From: JACKJK01 sp046159835
Lineage (GTDB): Bacteria > Pseudomonadota > Alphaproteobacteria > Rhizobiales > Tepidamorphaceae
DNA: 64,000 nt
Reading direction: 5' to 3'
Assembly: GCF_046159835.1 (NCBI RefSeq)
Contig: NZ_JBJXCY010000002.1
Span: 682,001 to 746,000 of the forward strand
How positions within the stretch are numbered: position 1 is the first letter of the stretch; every line of letters begins with the position of its first letter. Positions 9,834 through 18,606 of this stretch are shown in pieces. The notes below the pieces were generated by a model that was given only the letters and a program-made list of their open reading frames with translations, did not search any database and was not told the DNA's origin. A program made the position numbers and the translations under genes.

Positions 9834-10886
9834 TCAGATATCGCCGCTGTCGGCATCTGGAAAGAGGCCCATCTGTGCCGCGTTGTTTGACGGCACCGCC
9901 AGCCCGAGATGCCGGAAGGCGTGCGGCGTGAGGATGCGCCCGCGCGGGGTGCGCTGGATGAAGCCCTGCTGGATCAGGTACGGCTCGATGATGTCTTCCA
10001 CCGCGTCGCGCGGTTCGGCCAGCGCCGCCGAGATGGTCTCGATCCCGACAGGACCGCCGCTGAACTTCATGGCGATGGTGTTGAGGTAGCGCTTGTCCAT
10101 GCCGTCGAGGCCGCGCTGGTCGACGTCGAGCTCCGACAGCGCCTTGTCGGCGATGGCGCGGTCGATCTTGCCGCCGCCTTCCACCAGCGCGAAGTCACAC
10201 ACCCGGCGAAGCAGCCGGCCCGCGATGCGCGGCGTCCCGCGCGAGCGGCGCGCGATTTCCATCGACCCGTCCTCGGAAATGTCCATTCCCATCAGCCGCG
10301 CCCCGCGCTTCACGATCGTGTCCAGTTCGGCCTCGGTATAGAAATCGAGCCGGATGGGGATGCCGAAACGGTCGCGCAGCGGCGTCGTCAGCAGGCCCGA
10401 GCGCGTTGTCGCGCCAACCAGCGTGAAGGGCGCGAGATCAATGCGTACCGAGCGCGCAGCAGGCCCCTCGCCGATGATGAGGTCGAGCTTGAAGTCCTCC
10501 ATCGCCGGATAGAGGATTTCTTCCACCGCCGGGTTCAGCCGGTGAATTTCGTCGATGAACAGCACGTCGCGCGGTTCGAGGTTGGTCAGCAGGGCGGCCA
10601 GATCGCCGCTCTTTGCGATCACCGGGCCTGACGTTGCGCGAAAGCCCACGCCCAGTTCCTTCGACAGGATCTGTGCCAGCGTCGTTTTGCCAAGGCCCGG
10701 AGGCCCGGCAAACAGCGTGTGGTCGAGCGCCTCCCCGCGTGAGCGCGCCGCCTCGATGAAGACCTTGAGATTGGCGCGCGCCTGCTGCTGGCCGACGAAC
10801 TCATCCAGCCCCTGCGGGCGTAGCGCGCCGGAACTCTGGTCCTCGTCGCGCTCCAGCGCCTCGATCAGCCGTTCGCTCTCAGCCAT
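9834..10886 (-). CDS. ruvB: Holliday junction branch migration helicase RuvB
   Basis: Hexameric AAA+ motor that drives branch migration with RuvA. The 350-residue length is standard. Walker A GPPGLGKTT is at about 61-69, the Walker B/DEIH box (VLFIDEIH) follows, and the C-terminal winged-helix DNA-binding domain has 'TPRGRILTPHAF'. It is 26 bases downstream of ruvA, and its stop lies within the ybgC ribosome-binding region, implying coupled expression of recombination and Tol genes. Confidence 0.98.
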   Translation of the reverse strand: MAESERLIEALERDEDQSSGALRPQGLDEFVGQQQARANLKVFIEAARSRGEALDHTLFAGPPGLGKTTLAQILSKELGVGFRATSGPVIAKSGDLAALLTNLEPRDVLFIDEIHRLNPAVEEILYPAMEDFKLDLIIGEGPAARSVRIDLAPFTLVGATTRSGLLTTPLRDRFGIPIRLDFYTEAELDTIVKRGARLMGMDISEDGSMEIARRSRGTPRIAGRLLRRVCDFALVEGGGKIDRAIADKALSELDVDQRGLDGMDKRYLNTIAMKFSGGPVGIETISAALAEPRDAVEDIIEPYLIQQGFIQRTPRGRILTPHAFRHLGLAVPSNNAAQMGLFPDADSGDI

Positions 10887-10912
10887 TCCTCAAACTTTCA
10901 AACCGGATGAAA

Positions 10913-11530
10913 TCAGCGCGACAGCGCCTTGAGCGCCAGCCGGATCAGCGATTCGGTGCCGGCATCCTCGCCGGCTTCCTTGTAGGCGGTCGCGACCGCA
11001 GCCCCCGCCTGCGCCTGACCATAGCCGAGATTGACCAGCGCCGACACGGCATCGCGGGTGGCGGACGGCCCGCCCGCGGCGACCGCGCCGGAAACCTGCG
11101 CGAAGGCAGCAACATCGCCTTCCACATAGCCCGGCGCCTTGTCGCGCAACTCCGTCACGATGCGCCCGGCGACCTTGGGCCCGACGCCCGGCGCGCGCGC
11201 CACCATCGCCTTGTCCTGCATGGCAATCGCGCTCGACAGTTCCGATACCGAGGCCGACGACAGGATCGCCAGCGCAACCTTCGCACCGACGCCCTGCACC
11301 GTCATCAGCAGGCGGAACCACTCGCGCTCCAGCGCCGAGGAAAAGCCGAACAGGCGGATCTGCTCCTGGCTCATCGTGGTCTCGACGAAGATGGTCGCCG
11401 CCTCCCCCACCTGCGGCAGGGCCGACAGCGTGCGCCCGGAACACGAGAGGATGTAGCCGACGCCGTTCACGTCGATGACGACGTGGTGGTCGCCATATTC
11501 GTCGATGAGGCCCTTGAGCTTGGAGATCAT
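10913..11530 (-). CDS. ruvA: Holliday junction DNA-binding protein RuvA
   Basis: Tetrameric junction-recognition subunit of RuvAB. The 205-residue product shows the N-terminal OB-fold, two helix-hairpin-helix motifs around 'LLMTVQGVGAKVALAIL' and 'APGVGPKVAGRIVTEL', and a C-terminal three-helix domain that contacts RuvB. It overlaps the ruvC end by four bases (ATGA), indicating translational coupling. Confidence 0.97.
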   Translation of the reverse strand: MISKLKGLIDEYGDHHVVIDVNGVGYILSCSGRTLSALPQVGEAATIFVETTMSQEQIRLFGFSSALEREWFRLLMTVQGVGAKVALAILSSASVSELSSAIAMQDKAMVARAPGVGPKVAGRIVTELRDKAPGYVEGDVAAFAQVSGAVAAGGPSATRDAVSALVNLGYGQAQAGAAVATAYKEAGEDAGTESLIRLALKALSR

Positions 11531-12039
11531 GCGCTGAGCGCCTCCACCCGCGCCCGCGCCACCCGGTGGTGGGCATGGCAGATGGCGATGGCGAGCGCGT
11601 CTGCCTCGTCGTCGGAGCCGACCTTGGACTGCGGCAGCAGCATGGAGATCATCAGCCGGATCTGTTTCTTGTCAGCGTGGCCCGCGCCGACCACGGCCTT
11701 CTTCACCGCGTTGGGCGCGTATTCGCCGATGGTCAGCCCGGCCTGAGCGGGCACCAGCATGGCGACCCCGCGCGCGTGGCCAAGCTTCAGCGTCGCCTCG
11801 GCATCCTTGTTGACGAAGGTTTTCTCGACCGCGACCTCGTCGGGCGCGCTGTCGGCAACGATCTTGGAAAGCTCGAGATGGATCACCGCCAGCCGGTCGC
11901 CCAGCGGCAGGTCAGTCGCGGGCCGGATGATCCCGCAACCCAGGAACGACAGCCGGCTGCCCTGGCTGGCAACAAGCCCCCATCCCGTCCGGCGCAGGCC
12001 CGGATCGATGCCCAGTATGCGAATCGCGTGGCCACTCAT
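11527..12039 (-). CDS. ruvC: Crossover junction endodeoxyribonuclease RuvC
   Basis: Resolves Holliday junctions by symmetric nicking. The 170-residue RNase H-like protein carries the first catalytic Asp in 'ILGIDPGLRRTGWG' (Asp12), the acidic residue in the 'AVEKTF' region, and the closing pair in 'SDDEADALAIAICHAHH'. It is the first gene of the ruvCAB order and diverges from the TSUP gene across an 89-base gap. Secure. Confidence 0.97.
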   Translation of the reverse strand: MSGHAIRILGIDPGLRRTGWGLVASQGSRLSFLGCGIIRPATDLPLGDRLAVIHLELSKIVADSAPDEVAVEKTFVNKDAEATLKLGHARGVAMLVPAQAGLTIGEYAPNAVKKAVVGAGHADKKQIRLMISMLLPQSKVGSDDEADALAIAICHAHHRVARARVEALSA

Positions 12040-12128
12040 AAAGTCAGGTGTAGCCGTTTTGTTCTCATTGTCGAGTTAACGCTTGCCGCAACCGCGCGAA
12101 GCCTGCTCCGCGCTGGGGGAATTGCCCG

Positions 12129-12908
12129 TTGTCCCTACCCGAAGTCACCGATTTCATCCTCGCCGTCTTCGCCGAGCCGCGCTTCGTGTTTGCAGCCCTC
12201 GTGGCGTTCGCGGCGGGGCTGGTGCGCGGGTTCGCGGGCTTCGGCGCGGCGATGATCTTCATGCCACTGGCAAGCAGCGTCGTCGCACCGCAGACGGCTG
12301 CTGCCGGCTTCCTCGTCATGGACACGGTGCTGACCCTGCCGCTTGTCGCGGGCGCGCTACGCCACTGCCAGTGGCACACGGTCCTGCCCACCGCGTTGAC
12401 GGCGATGGCGGTGGTCCCCTTCGGCGCGTGGGTGCTGGCGCATGGCGATGAACTCACCTTGCGCTGGATCATCTCCATCGTGGTGCTGGCGCTGCTCGCC
12501 CTGCTGCTGAGCGGCTGGCGCTACACGCGCGAGCCGGGCGTCGCGGCCTCCGTGGGCGTCGGCGCGGTGGCGGGCTTCCTCTCCGGCGTGACGCAGGTCT
12601 CCGGCCCGCCGGTGGTTGCCTTCTGGATCAGCGGGCCTGCGCCATCGCGCACCATCCGCGCCAACCTGCTGGTGTTCTTCTTCCTTGCCAGCATCTCGGC
12701 AACGGTCTCGTTCGCCAGCCACGGCTTCTTCACGTGCGACACGCTGAAGCTGATCGTCGCCATGACGCCGCTGTTCGGGCTTGCGATCTTTCTGGGCGCG
12801 CGCGGCTTCGGGCGCACCTCCGACACGCTCTACCGGCGCGTCGCCTTCGCGCTGATCGCGATTGCCGCGATCACCGGCCTGCCGCTGCTGGACGGGTTGC
12901 TCAGATAG
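12129..12908 (+). CDS. TSUP (TauE/SafE) family membrane permease
   Basis: Predicted exporter or importer of sulfite, sulfonates or other small organic anions; the substrate cannot be told from sequence. The 259-residue protein is almost entirely hydrophobic, with about eight transmembrane helices in two repeats. The family motif regions are 'VRGFAGFGAAMIFMPL' near residue 35 and 'SGVTQVSGPPVVAFW' near residue 155. It starts with TTG at 12129, supported by GGGGGA eight bases upstream. It is transcribed alone, divergent from ruvC and convergent with yebC, so context gives no clue to its substrate. Confidence 0.9.
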   Translation: MSLPEVTDFILAVFAEPRFVFAALVAFAAGLVRGFAGFGAAMIFMPLASSVVAPQTAAAGFLVMDTVLTLPLVAGALRHCQWHTVLPTALTAMAVVPFGAWVLAHGDELTLRWIISIVVLALLALLLSGWRYTREPGVAASVGVGAVAGFLSGVTQVSGPPVVAFWISGPAPSRTIRANLLVFFFLASISATVSFASHGFFTCDTLKLIVAMTPLFGLAIFLGARGFGRTSDTLYRRVAFALIAIAAITGLPLLDGLLR

Positions 12909-12914
12909 GCTGAG

Positions 12915-13664
12915 TTACGCAGCCGTCAGCTTTGCCATGATGTCGTCGGACACCTCGAAATTGGCGAAGGCGTTCTGCACGTCATCGTCGTCGTCGAGCG
13001 CGCCCATCATCTTCATCAGGGTCTGGGCCTTGTCCTCGTCCACCGCGACGGTGTTCTGCGGCTTCCAGACGATGTTGACGCTCTCGGATTCCCCCAGCAG
13101 GCCTTCCAGCGTGCTGGCAACGTCGCCGAGGTTCTCGAACGCGCAGATGATGGTGTGGTTCTCCTCGTCGCTGACCACGTCGTCGGCACCGGCCTCGATG
13201 GCCGCTTCCAGCACCTTCTCCGCGTCACCGGCGCTCGCCGGATACACGATCTCGCCGACCCGGTCGAACATGAAGGAGACCGAGCCGGTTTCACCCATGT
13301 TGCCGCCGTTCTTGGCGAAGATCGCGCGCACCGCGCTGGCCGTGCGGTTGCGGTTGTCGGTCAGCGCCTCGACGATGACGGCGACGCCGCCGGGGCCGTA
13401 GCCCTCGTAGCGGATCTGCTCGTAGGTATCGGCATCGCCGCCTTCCGATTTCTTGATGGCGCGCTCGATGTTGTCCTTGGGCATGGACTGCGCCTTGGCG
13501 TTCTGGATCGCCAAGCGAAGGCGCGGGTTGGCATCCGCATCCGGTCCGCCGACCTTGGCCGCGACCGTGATTTCCTTCGACAGCTTGGAGAACAGCTTGG
13601 AGCGGACGGCATCCTGCCGACCCTTGCGGTGCATGATGTTCTTGAATTGTGAATGCCCGGCCAT
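12915..13664 (-). CDS. yebC: YebC/PmpR family transcriptional/translation regulator
   Basis: The start at 13664 gives the canonical N-terminus MAGHSQFKNIMHRKG and 249 residues, the normal family length. YebC proteins have been described as DNA-binding regulators and, more recently, as factors that relieve ribosome stalling at difficult peptides; which applies here is not visible. The acidic C-terminal part contains the 'ALDDDDDVQNAF' stretch. A TATAAG element at 13759-13764 on the minus strand may be its -10. Confidence 0.94.
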   Translation of the reverse strand: MAGHSQFKNIMHRKGRQDAVRSKLFSKLSKEITVAAKVGGPDADANPRLRLAIQNAKAQSMPKDNIERAIKKSEGGDADTYEQIRYEGYGPGGVAVIVEALTDNRNRTASAVRAIFAKNGGNMGETGSVSFMFDRVGEIVYPASAGDAEKVLEAAIEAGADDVVSDEENHTIICAFENLGDVASTLEGLLGESESVNIVWKPQNTVAVDEDKAQTLMKMMGALDDDDDVQNAFANFEVSDDIMAKLTAA

Positions 13665-13820
13665 GGACGCCTCTTTGCAAATGCCCAAGGGCCGGTCGAT
13701 GGATGTGGCTCAACGCCACAAACGCCTGCGACCGACCGAAACTGCTGTGATGGCCGCGCTTATAGGCAGGACGCGGCGGAAAATCCAGAGGCGCGGCGAA
13801 AGCGCGTCCGCGCGAACCCG

Positions 13821-14636
13821 TCAGTCCCAGTCCGGCAGCGCGTCGCTCAGCCTGCCGCCAACGCGCACCGGCGCGACGCGCTCGGCAAGGCCGTGCGCGT
13901 TCAGCTCCACCGCCAGCCCGCACAGGGTCGCGTCACCCGACGCCGGCTCGAAGCGGGCACGCGGCAGCGCGGTCAGGAAGCGGTTCACCGGCTCTTCCTT
14001 GTCCATGCCGATGACGGAATCGTAGTCGCCCGTCATGCCTGCATCGCTCTGGTAGGCGGTGCCGCCGGCGAGGATCTGGTGATCGGCGGTCGGAACATGG
14101 GTGTGCGTGCCGACGACGACGGAGACGCGCCCGTCGAGGTGGTGGGCGATGCCCATCTTCTCGCTGGTTGCTTCGGCATGCATGTCGACGAGGACGGCAT
14201 CACAGGCGTCACCCAGCGGGCAGTCGGCGAGCGCCTTGTCGACCGCAGCAAACGGATCATCCAGCGGCTGCATGAAGAGCCGCCCGAGCACGTTGATGAC
14301 GAGCACGCGCTTGCCGCTCTTCGTCTCGAACAGCCCCGCGCCGCTGCCCGGCGTGCCTTCGGGATAGTTGATCGGGCGAATGAGGTTGGAGGTGCGCGTT
14401 ATGAAGACGAGCGCCTCGCGCTGGTCGAAGGAATGGTTGCCGAGCGTCACCACGTCGGCGCCCGCATCGCACAGGTCGTTGTGGATGGATTCGGTGATGC
14501 CGAACCCGCCGGCGGAGTTCTCGCCATTGACGACGACGAACTCGAACCTGAACCGCTCGACAAGGTCCGGCAGGTGCTTCTGCACGCCCTTGCGGCCGGC
14601 CCTGCCCACCACGTCGCCGACGAAGAGCATCCGCAT
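13821..14636 (-). CDS. YmdB-family metallophosphoesterase (TIGR00282 type)
   Basis: Binuclear-metal phosphodiesterase related to YmdB, which hydrolyses 2',3'-cyclic nucleotides and affects biofilm formation in Bacillus. Metal-ligand motifs are visible as 'MLFVGDVVGRAG', 'VVNGENSAGG', 'LGNHSFDQ', 'VDMHAEATSEK' and 'GTHTHVPTAD'. The start at 14636 makes a TGATG overlap with the 5-formyl-THF cyclo-ligase stop. A GTG nine bases upstream is possible. The product is about 271 residues, full length. The tight coupling to the folate gene is a common rhizobial arrangement. Confidence 0.9.
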   Translation of the reverse strand: MRMLFVGDVVGRAGRKGVQKHLPDLVERFRFEFVVVNGENSAGGFGITESIHNDLCDAGADVVTLGNHSFDQREALVFITRTSNLIRPINYPEGTPGSGAGLFETKSGKRVLVINVLGRLFMQPLDDPFAAVDKALADCPLGDACDAVLVDMHAEATSEKMGIAHHLDGRVSVVVGTHTHVPTADHQILAGGTAYQSDAGMTGDYDSVIGMDKEEPVNRFLTALPRARFEPASGDATLCGLAVELNAHGLAERVAPVRVGGRLSDALPDWD

Positions 14637-15229
14637 CAGTTGCACTCCACAATGTCGCGCTCGGTGACGATGAGGTCGAGCTTCTGGTCGTAGTGCTCGC
14701 GCACCACCTGCCCCAGTTCCTGACAGGCGAAGGCAAAGCCGATGGCCAGCACGTTGCGCCGCTTGCGGGCGATTTCCAGCGTGCGGTCGTAGAACCCGCC
14801 GCCATAGCCGATGCGGTAGCCGCGCCGGTCGAAGGCAGCCAGCGGGACGATGAACACGTCCGGGCGCACCAGTTCCGCGCCTTCCGGCGGCACCTCAATG
14901 CCGAACGTGCCGCTGACGGTCTTGTCGCGCAGGCGCAACCGTCGAAATTCCAGCGGCTGCGCGCGCGCCGCGACCACTGGCATGGCGACCGTCGTGCCGC
15001 GCCGCTGCAGGCGCTCGACCGCCAGGGCCGGGTCGATTTCACTGCGCGAAGCAAGGAATGCCGAAACCGGCCGCGTGCCCGGCACATGTTCCAGAACATG
15101 GAGAAGATTGTCGCAGGCCTCGTGCGAGGCGCGGGTGCGAAATCCCTCGAACAGCCCGTCACGCCTGGCGAGCGCGGTTTCGCGCTGCATGGCCTTGCGC
15201 CGATGAAGGGGAGTGAGGTCGGTGGTCAT
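14636..15229 (-). CDS. ygfA: 5-formyltetrahydrofolate cyclo-ligase
   Basis: Converts 5-formyl-THF with ATP to 5,10-methenyl-THF, returning a storage folate to the active pool. The product is 197 residues from the ATG at 15229. An open frame extends 300 bases further upstream but runs through the 6S RNA gene and is not coding. Basic ATP-binding residues occur in 'LHRRKAMQRETALARRD', and the signature 'GYGGGFYDRTLE' is near residue 150. Placement directly behind 6S RNA and zapA is conserved across proteobacteria. Confidence 0.94.
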   Translation of the reverse strand: MTTDLTPLHRRKAMQRETALARRDGLFEGFRTRASHEACDNLLHVLEHVPGTRPVSAFLASRSEIDPALAVERLQRRGTTVAMPVVAARAQPLEFRRLRLRDKTVSGTFGIEVPPEGAELVRPDVFIVPLAAFDRRGYRIGYGGGFYDRTLEIARKRRNVLAIGFAFACQELGQVVREHYDQKLDLIVTERDIVECN

Positions 15230-15308
15230 CGCGGGCCTGTCCGGACGTGAAGAATAAAGCTCCGGGTGCCGGGCCTCGCTGGGGAATGCGTGCGAGACGC
15301 CGGCCGGG

Positions 15309-15479
15309 CGGCGGAATGGCGGACCACCCGTCCGTTGGAGCAATTCGATCCCGGGAAACCTACACATGTAGGTGGGCGCCGTTTTGCCCAGGCCCACGAG
15401 CCCGGACAGGGACAGCTCCCTTAAGGATCGATAAGGCCCCGGGGATGCAAGGCTCCTGACGCGACGCGCAGTACCGCCG
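15309..15479 (-). ncRNA. ssrS: 6S RNA (SsrS)
   Basis: Non-coding RNA that mimics an open promoter and sequesters sigma70 RNA polymerase. The call rests on three observations. It lies between zapA and the cyclo-ligase gene, the conserved ssrS site. A promoter precedes it. The transcript also folds as expected: CGGCGG near 15474-15479 pairs with CCGCCG at 15309-15314 to close a long rod, and a small hairpin ACCTACA-TG-TGTAGGT (15360-15375) lies on the 3' side of the central bubble. Ends are inferred from the closing stem and may be off by several bases. Confidence 0.75.
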
Positions 15480-15485
15480 GGTTCG

Positions 15486-15513
15486 AATGTAAGCCTGGTG
15501 GCGTTAAAATCAA
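15486..15513 (-). promoter_or_regulatory. Promoter of 6S RNA
   Basis: TTGATT (15508-15513) and TACATT (15486-15491), 16 bases apart on the minus strand, resemble a sigma70 promoter. They would start transcription near 15479-15480, exactly at the 5' strand of the predicted closing stem of 6S RNA. Confidence 0.55.
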
Positions 15514-15535
15514 TCTGCCGAATTTGCACAAATGC

Positions 15536-15907
15536 TCAGGCTTGCCGCTCGGCCTGGTTGAGCAGTTCCACCATGCGCTCGACATTGACGGCGGCAGCCT
15601 CCAGCCGCTTGGCGACGGCGACTTCCGTATCGCGGGTGAATTGCGCAGCTTCCTGGCTGGCAGAGCGCATGTCCTCGGCTTCCTTCTGGGCGGCTGCCGT
15701 CTGCCGGCGCGATTCGGCAAGGTCGTCGGCAACCGTCAGCGCCGCCATGATGAGCAGACGGTTGTCGCCAACCTCGCCGAAGTGCTGGCGCAGTGCGGAA
15801 ATCCGCCGGTCGAAATCGGCGGCGAGCGACATCAGGTGCTCTTCCTCGCCCTCGCCGCACGCCATGCGATACGGCTTGCCTGCGATGTGAACGGTGATTT
15901 CAGGCAT
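15536..15907 (-). CDS. zapA: Cell division protein ZapA
   Basis: Small FtsZ-binding protein that bundles protofilaments at the Z ring. The 123-residue product has the N-terminal ZapA globular domain (VTVHIAGKPYRM-like start, 'LMSLAADFDRRISALR') and a C-terminal coiled coil. Its start overlaps the stop of the upstream DUF4164 gene as TGATG, so the two are translationally coupled. 6S RNA follows immediately. Confidence 0.93.
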   Translation of the reverse strand: MPEITVHIAGKPYRMACGEGEEEHLMSLAADFDRRISALRQHFGEVGDNRLLIMAALTVADDLAESRRQTAAAQKEAEDMRSASQEAAQFTRDTEVAVAKRLEAAAVNVERMVELLNQAERQA

Positions 15908-16188
15908 CAGCCGGCCTTCCGCCCGAGCACCGCGCGCACGGTGTCCATCGCCCCGTCAATGCGCCCGATGGCCTCGCGGTTGGCTTCCTCCAGAATGTTG
16001 GCGCGCGCGACGGAGCGGTCGAGATCGGCGGCCATGTGGGCGCGGTCATCGGCCAACGCATGCACCTCCGCCTTCAGCCCGCCGACACTGTTCATGTCCT
16101 CGAGCTTGCGGTTGACGGTGGCTTCCAGCATTTCCAGGGCGGCGCGTAGCCGCTCCTCTGCGCTTTCCAGCGCACCCGGTTCACTCAT
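15907..16188 (-). CDS. DUF4164 small coiled-coil protein
   Basis: The 93-residue product from the ATG at 16188 is predicted to be almost wholly helical with heptads (LRAALEMLEATVNRKLEDM...LKAEVHALADD). It has no signal peptide or membrane segment. DUF4164 genes precede zapA in many Rhizobiales and end in a TGATG overlap, as here, so a role near the division ring is a reasonable inference but is not shown by the sequence. Confidence 0.8.
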   Translation of the reverse strand: MSEPGALESAEERLRAALEMLEATVNRKLEDMNSVGGLKAEVHALADDRAHMAADLDRSVARANILEEANREAIGRIDGAMDTVRAVLGRKAG

Positions 16189-16359
16189 GTACTCGCTCCC
16201 CGAACTCGCGGGCCGGGTTTGCATCCGGCATTGCGCGTTCATACCGCGCAAAACCGCCCCACGTGCAGGATTCGGCCTGTCTTCAACCTTAGGCGCGAGC
16301 CAAATGACCGGTCAACGCCGTAGCATCGCTTATCCGCGCCGATTGCATCCCTCGCAGCG

Positions 16360-16388
16360 TTGACTTGGCTCGAATTTGTGTGATTAAG
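16360..16388 (+). promoter_or_regulatory. Promoter of the tkt-gap-pgk-fba cluster
   Basis: TTGACT (16360-16365) and GATTAA/ATTAAG (16382-16388) are 16-17 bases apart, a good sigma70 promoter. It sits in the 354-base gene-free stretch 16189-16542 between the divergent DUF4164 and tkt genes. The implied leader is about 150 bases and contains one hairpin (CCTCGGGCC 16426-16434 with GGCCGAGG 16446-16453). I see nothing else in the stretch. Confidence 0.6.
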
Positions 16389-16542
16389 CAGCGCTCGAAA
16401 TCCCCAGCCGGGTGACGTGGTGCCGCCTCGGGCCGTTCTTTGTAAGGCCGAGGTCGCCGACCCGAGCGGCGCGGTGCGCGCGAAGGCGCCGCGCAGTTGC
16501 TGCCGCCCATGAATGGCGCGGCACCAGAAAAAAGGCCAAGGC

Positions 16543-18546
16543 ATGAGCGACAACAGTCCGCAGGTATCCCACCAGCGCATGGCGAACGCGATCCGCGCGC
16601 TGGCGATGGACGCGGTCGAACAGGCGAATTCGGGCCATCCCGGCCTTCCCATGGGTGCAGCCGACATCGCCACGGTGCTCTTCACCCGCTTCATGAAATT
16701 CGATCCCAAGGCGCCGGACTGGCCGGACCGCGACCGCTTCGTGCTGTCGGCGGGCCACGGCTCCATGCTGATCTACTCGGTGCTCCATCTCCTCGGCTAC
16801 GAGCATATGGACCTCGACGCGCTGAAGAATTTCCGCCAGCTCGGCTCGCCGACCCCCGGCCACCCGGAATACGGCCACACGCCAGGCGTCGAGACGACGA
16901 CCGGCCCGCTCGGACAGGGCATTGCGACCGCCGTCGGCATGGCGATGGCCGAAAAGCACCTCGCCGCCGTTCACGGTGAGGATCTCGTCTCGCACCACAC
17001 CTACGTCCTCGCCAGCGACGGCGACCTGATGGAAGGCATCAGCCACGAGGCGATCTCGCTGGCCGGCCACCTGAAGCTCTCCAAGCTGATCGTGATGTGG
17101 GACGACAACGAGATTTCCATCGACGGCCCCCTCGGTATCTCCGAATCGGGGGACCAGGTTGCCCGCTTCACCGCCGCCGGCTGGCATGCCGAGCGCGTCG
17201 ACGGCCACGACCCGGAAGCTATTGCGCGCGCCATCGAGGATGCGCACAAGTCCGACCGCCCGAGCATGATCGCCTGCCGCACCACCATCGGCTTCGGTTC
17301 GCCCAACAAGGCAGGCACCTCCGGTGTCCACGGCGCGCCGCTCGGTGCCGACGAGATCGCGGCCACCCGCAAGGAGCTTGGCTGGGACAGCGAGCCGTTC
17401 GACATCCCGTCCGAGATTCGCGACGCGTGGCGCATCGCCGGCCTGCGCAGCGGCCAGGCCCATCGCAGCTGGGAAGAGCGGCTTGAGAATGCCGAGCCGG
17501 ACGTGCGCGGCGCATTCGAGCGCGCCATGAGCGGCGAAATCCCGACCGCCTTCCACGACGCGGTGAAGAAGACCAAGTTCAAGTTCTCGACCGAGAAGCC
17601 GTCGGTTGCCACCCGCAAGGCATCCGAAACGGTGCTGACCGCGCTGGTCCCCACCCTGCCGACGATGGTCGGCGGCTCGGCGGACCTGACCGGCTCCAAC
17701 AACACCAAGACGCCCGACACGCTCCCCGTGACGGCGGAGGACTTCTCCGGCCGCTTCATCCACTACGGCGTGCGCGAACACGGCATGGCCGCCGCGATGA
17801 ACGGCATGGCCCTGCACGGCGGCATCGTGCCCTATTCCGGCACGTTCCTGGCCTTCGCCGACTATTGCCGCCCGGCCATCCGCCTCGCCGCGCTGATGAA
17901 CCAGCGCGTCATCCACGTGATGACCCACGATTCCATCGGCCTTGGCGAAGACGGCCCGACCCACCAGCCGGTCGAGCAGATCGCAAGCCTGCGCGCCATT
18001 CCCAATCTTTATGTCTTCCGTCCGTGCGACGGCGTGGAGACGGCGGAATGCTGGGAAGCGGCGGTTGAATCCAAGTCCAACCCGAGCGTGCTCGCGCTGA
18101 CCCGCCAGAACCTGGCGACGCTGCGCACCGAGAACACCTCGGAGAACTGCTCCGCGCTCGGTGCCTACGTGATCCGCGACACCTCGCGCACCACGCAAGT
18201 CACGCTGTTTGCCAGCGGCTCGGAAGTCGAGATCGCGGTGGAAGCTGCCGGCATTCTCGAAAAGGACGGCGTCGGCACGCGCGTCGTCTCCGTGCCCTGC
18301 TTTGAACTGTTCGAAAAGCAGAGCGCCAGCTACCAGTCGTCCGTAATCGGCTCCGCTCCGGTGCGGATTGCTGTGGAAGCGGCCATCCGCATGGGCTGGG
18401 ATCGCTTCATCGGAACCGACGGCGCATTCGTCGGCATGACGGGCTTTGGGGCGTCCGCGCCCTATAAGCAACTCTATGAACATTTCGGCATCACCGCGCA
18501 GGCCGTCGTCGAGGCGGCGCGCGCAGGGCTCGCCGTGCAGTCATAA
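16543..18546 (+). CDS. tkt: Transketolase
   Basis: Thiamine-diphosphate enzyme that moves two-carbon ketol units among sugar phosphates in the pentose phosphate pathway. The 667-residue product has normal length. 'NSGHPGLPMGAADIA' opens the PP domain, the TPP-binding GDG region appears as 'LASDGDLMEGISHEA', and the Pyr domain carries 'GVREHGMAAAMNGMALHGG' and 'THDSIGLGEDGPTHQP'. I use the ATG at 16543, with AAGG upstream, rather than an earlier ATG. It is the first gene of a glycolytic cluster with gap, pgk and aldolase. Confidence 0.98.
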   Translation: MSDNSPQVSHQRMANAIRALAMDAVEQANSGHPGLPMGAADIATVLFTRFMKFDPKAPDWPDRDRFVLSAGHGSMLIYSVLHLLGYEHMDLDALKNFRQLGSPTPGHPEYGHTPGVETTTGPLGQGIATAVGMAMAEKHLAAVHGEDLVSHHTYVLASDGDLMEGISHEAISLAGHLKLSKLIVMWDDNEISIDGPLGISESGDQVARFTAAGWHAERVDGHDPEAIARAIEDAHKSDRPSMIACRTTIGFGSPNKAGTSGVHGAPLGADEIAATRKELGWDSEPFDIPSEIRDAWRIAGLRSGQAHRSWEERLENAEPDVRGAFERAMSGEIPTAFHDAVKKTKFKFSTEKPSVATRKASETVLTALVPTLPTMVGGSADLTGSNNTKTPDTLPVTAEDFSGRFIHYGVREHGMAAAMNGMALHGGIVPYSGTFLAFADYCRPAIRLAALMNQRVIHVMTHDSIGLGEDGPTHQPVEQIASLRAIPNLYVFRPCDGVETAECWEAAVESKSNPSVLALTRQNLATLRTENTSENCSALGAYVIRDTSRTTQVTLFASGSEVEIAVEAAGILEKDGVGTRVVSVPCFELFEKQSASYQSSVIGSAPVRIAVEAAIRMGWDRFIGTDGAFVGMTGFGASAPYKQLYEHFGITAQAVVEAARAGLAVQS

Positions 18547-18606
18547 CCCCGGTCCCTCCGGGCAGGGGCCCGGTCCGGGACGAGTACCGAGAAAGAGGAA
18601 CAGAAG

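Noticed and set aside
14636..15529. A longer cyclo-ligase starting at 15529
   Set aside because: The extra 100 codons run through the 6S RNA gene and do not resemble the family; the ATG at 15229 gives the normal length.
16384..18483. A 699-codon minus-strand open frame opposite tkt
   Set aside because: Antisense shadow of transketolase; Arg/Gly/His-rich without domain similarity.
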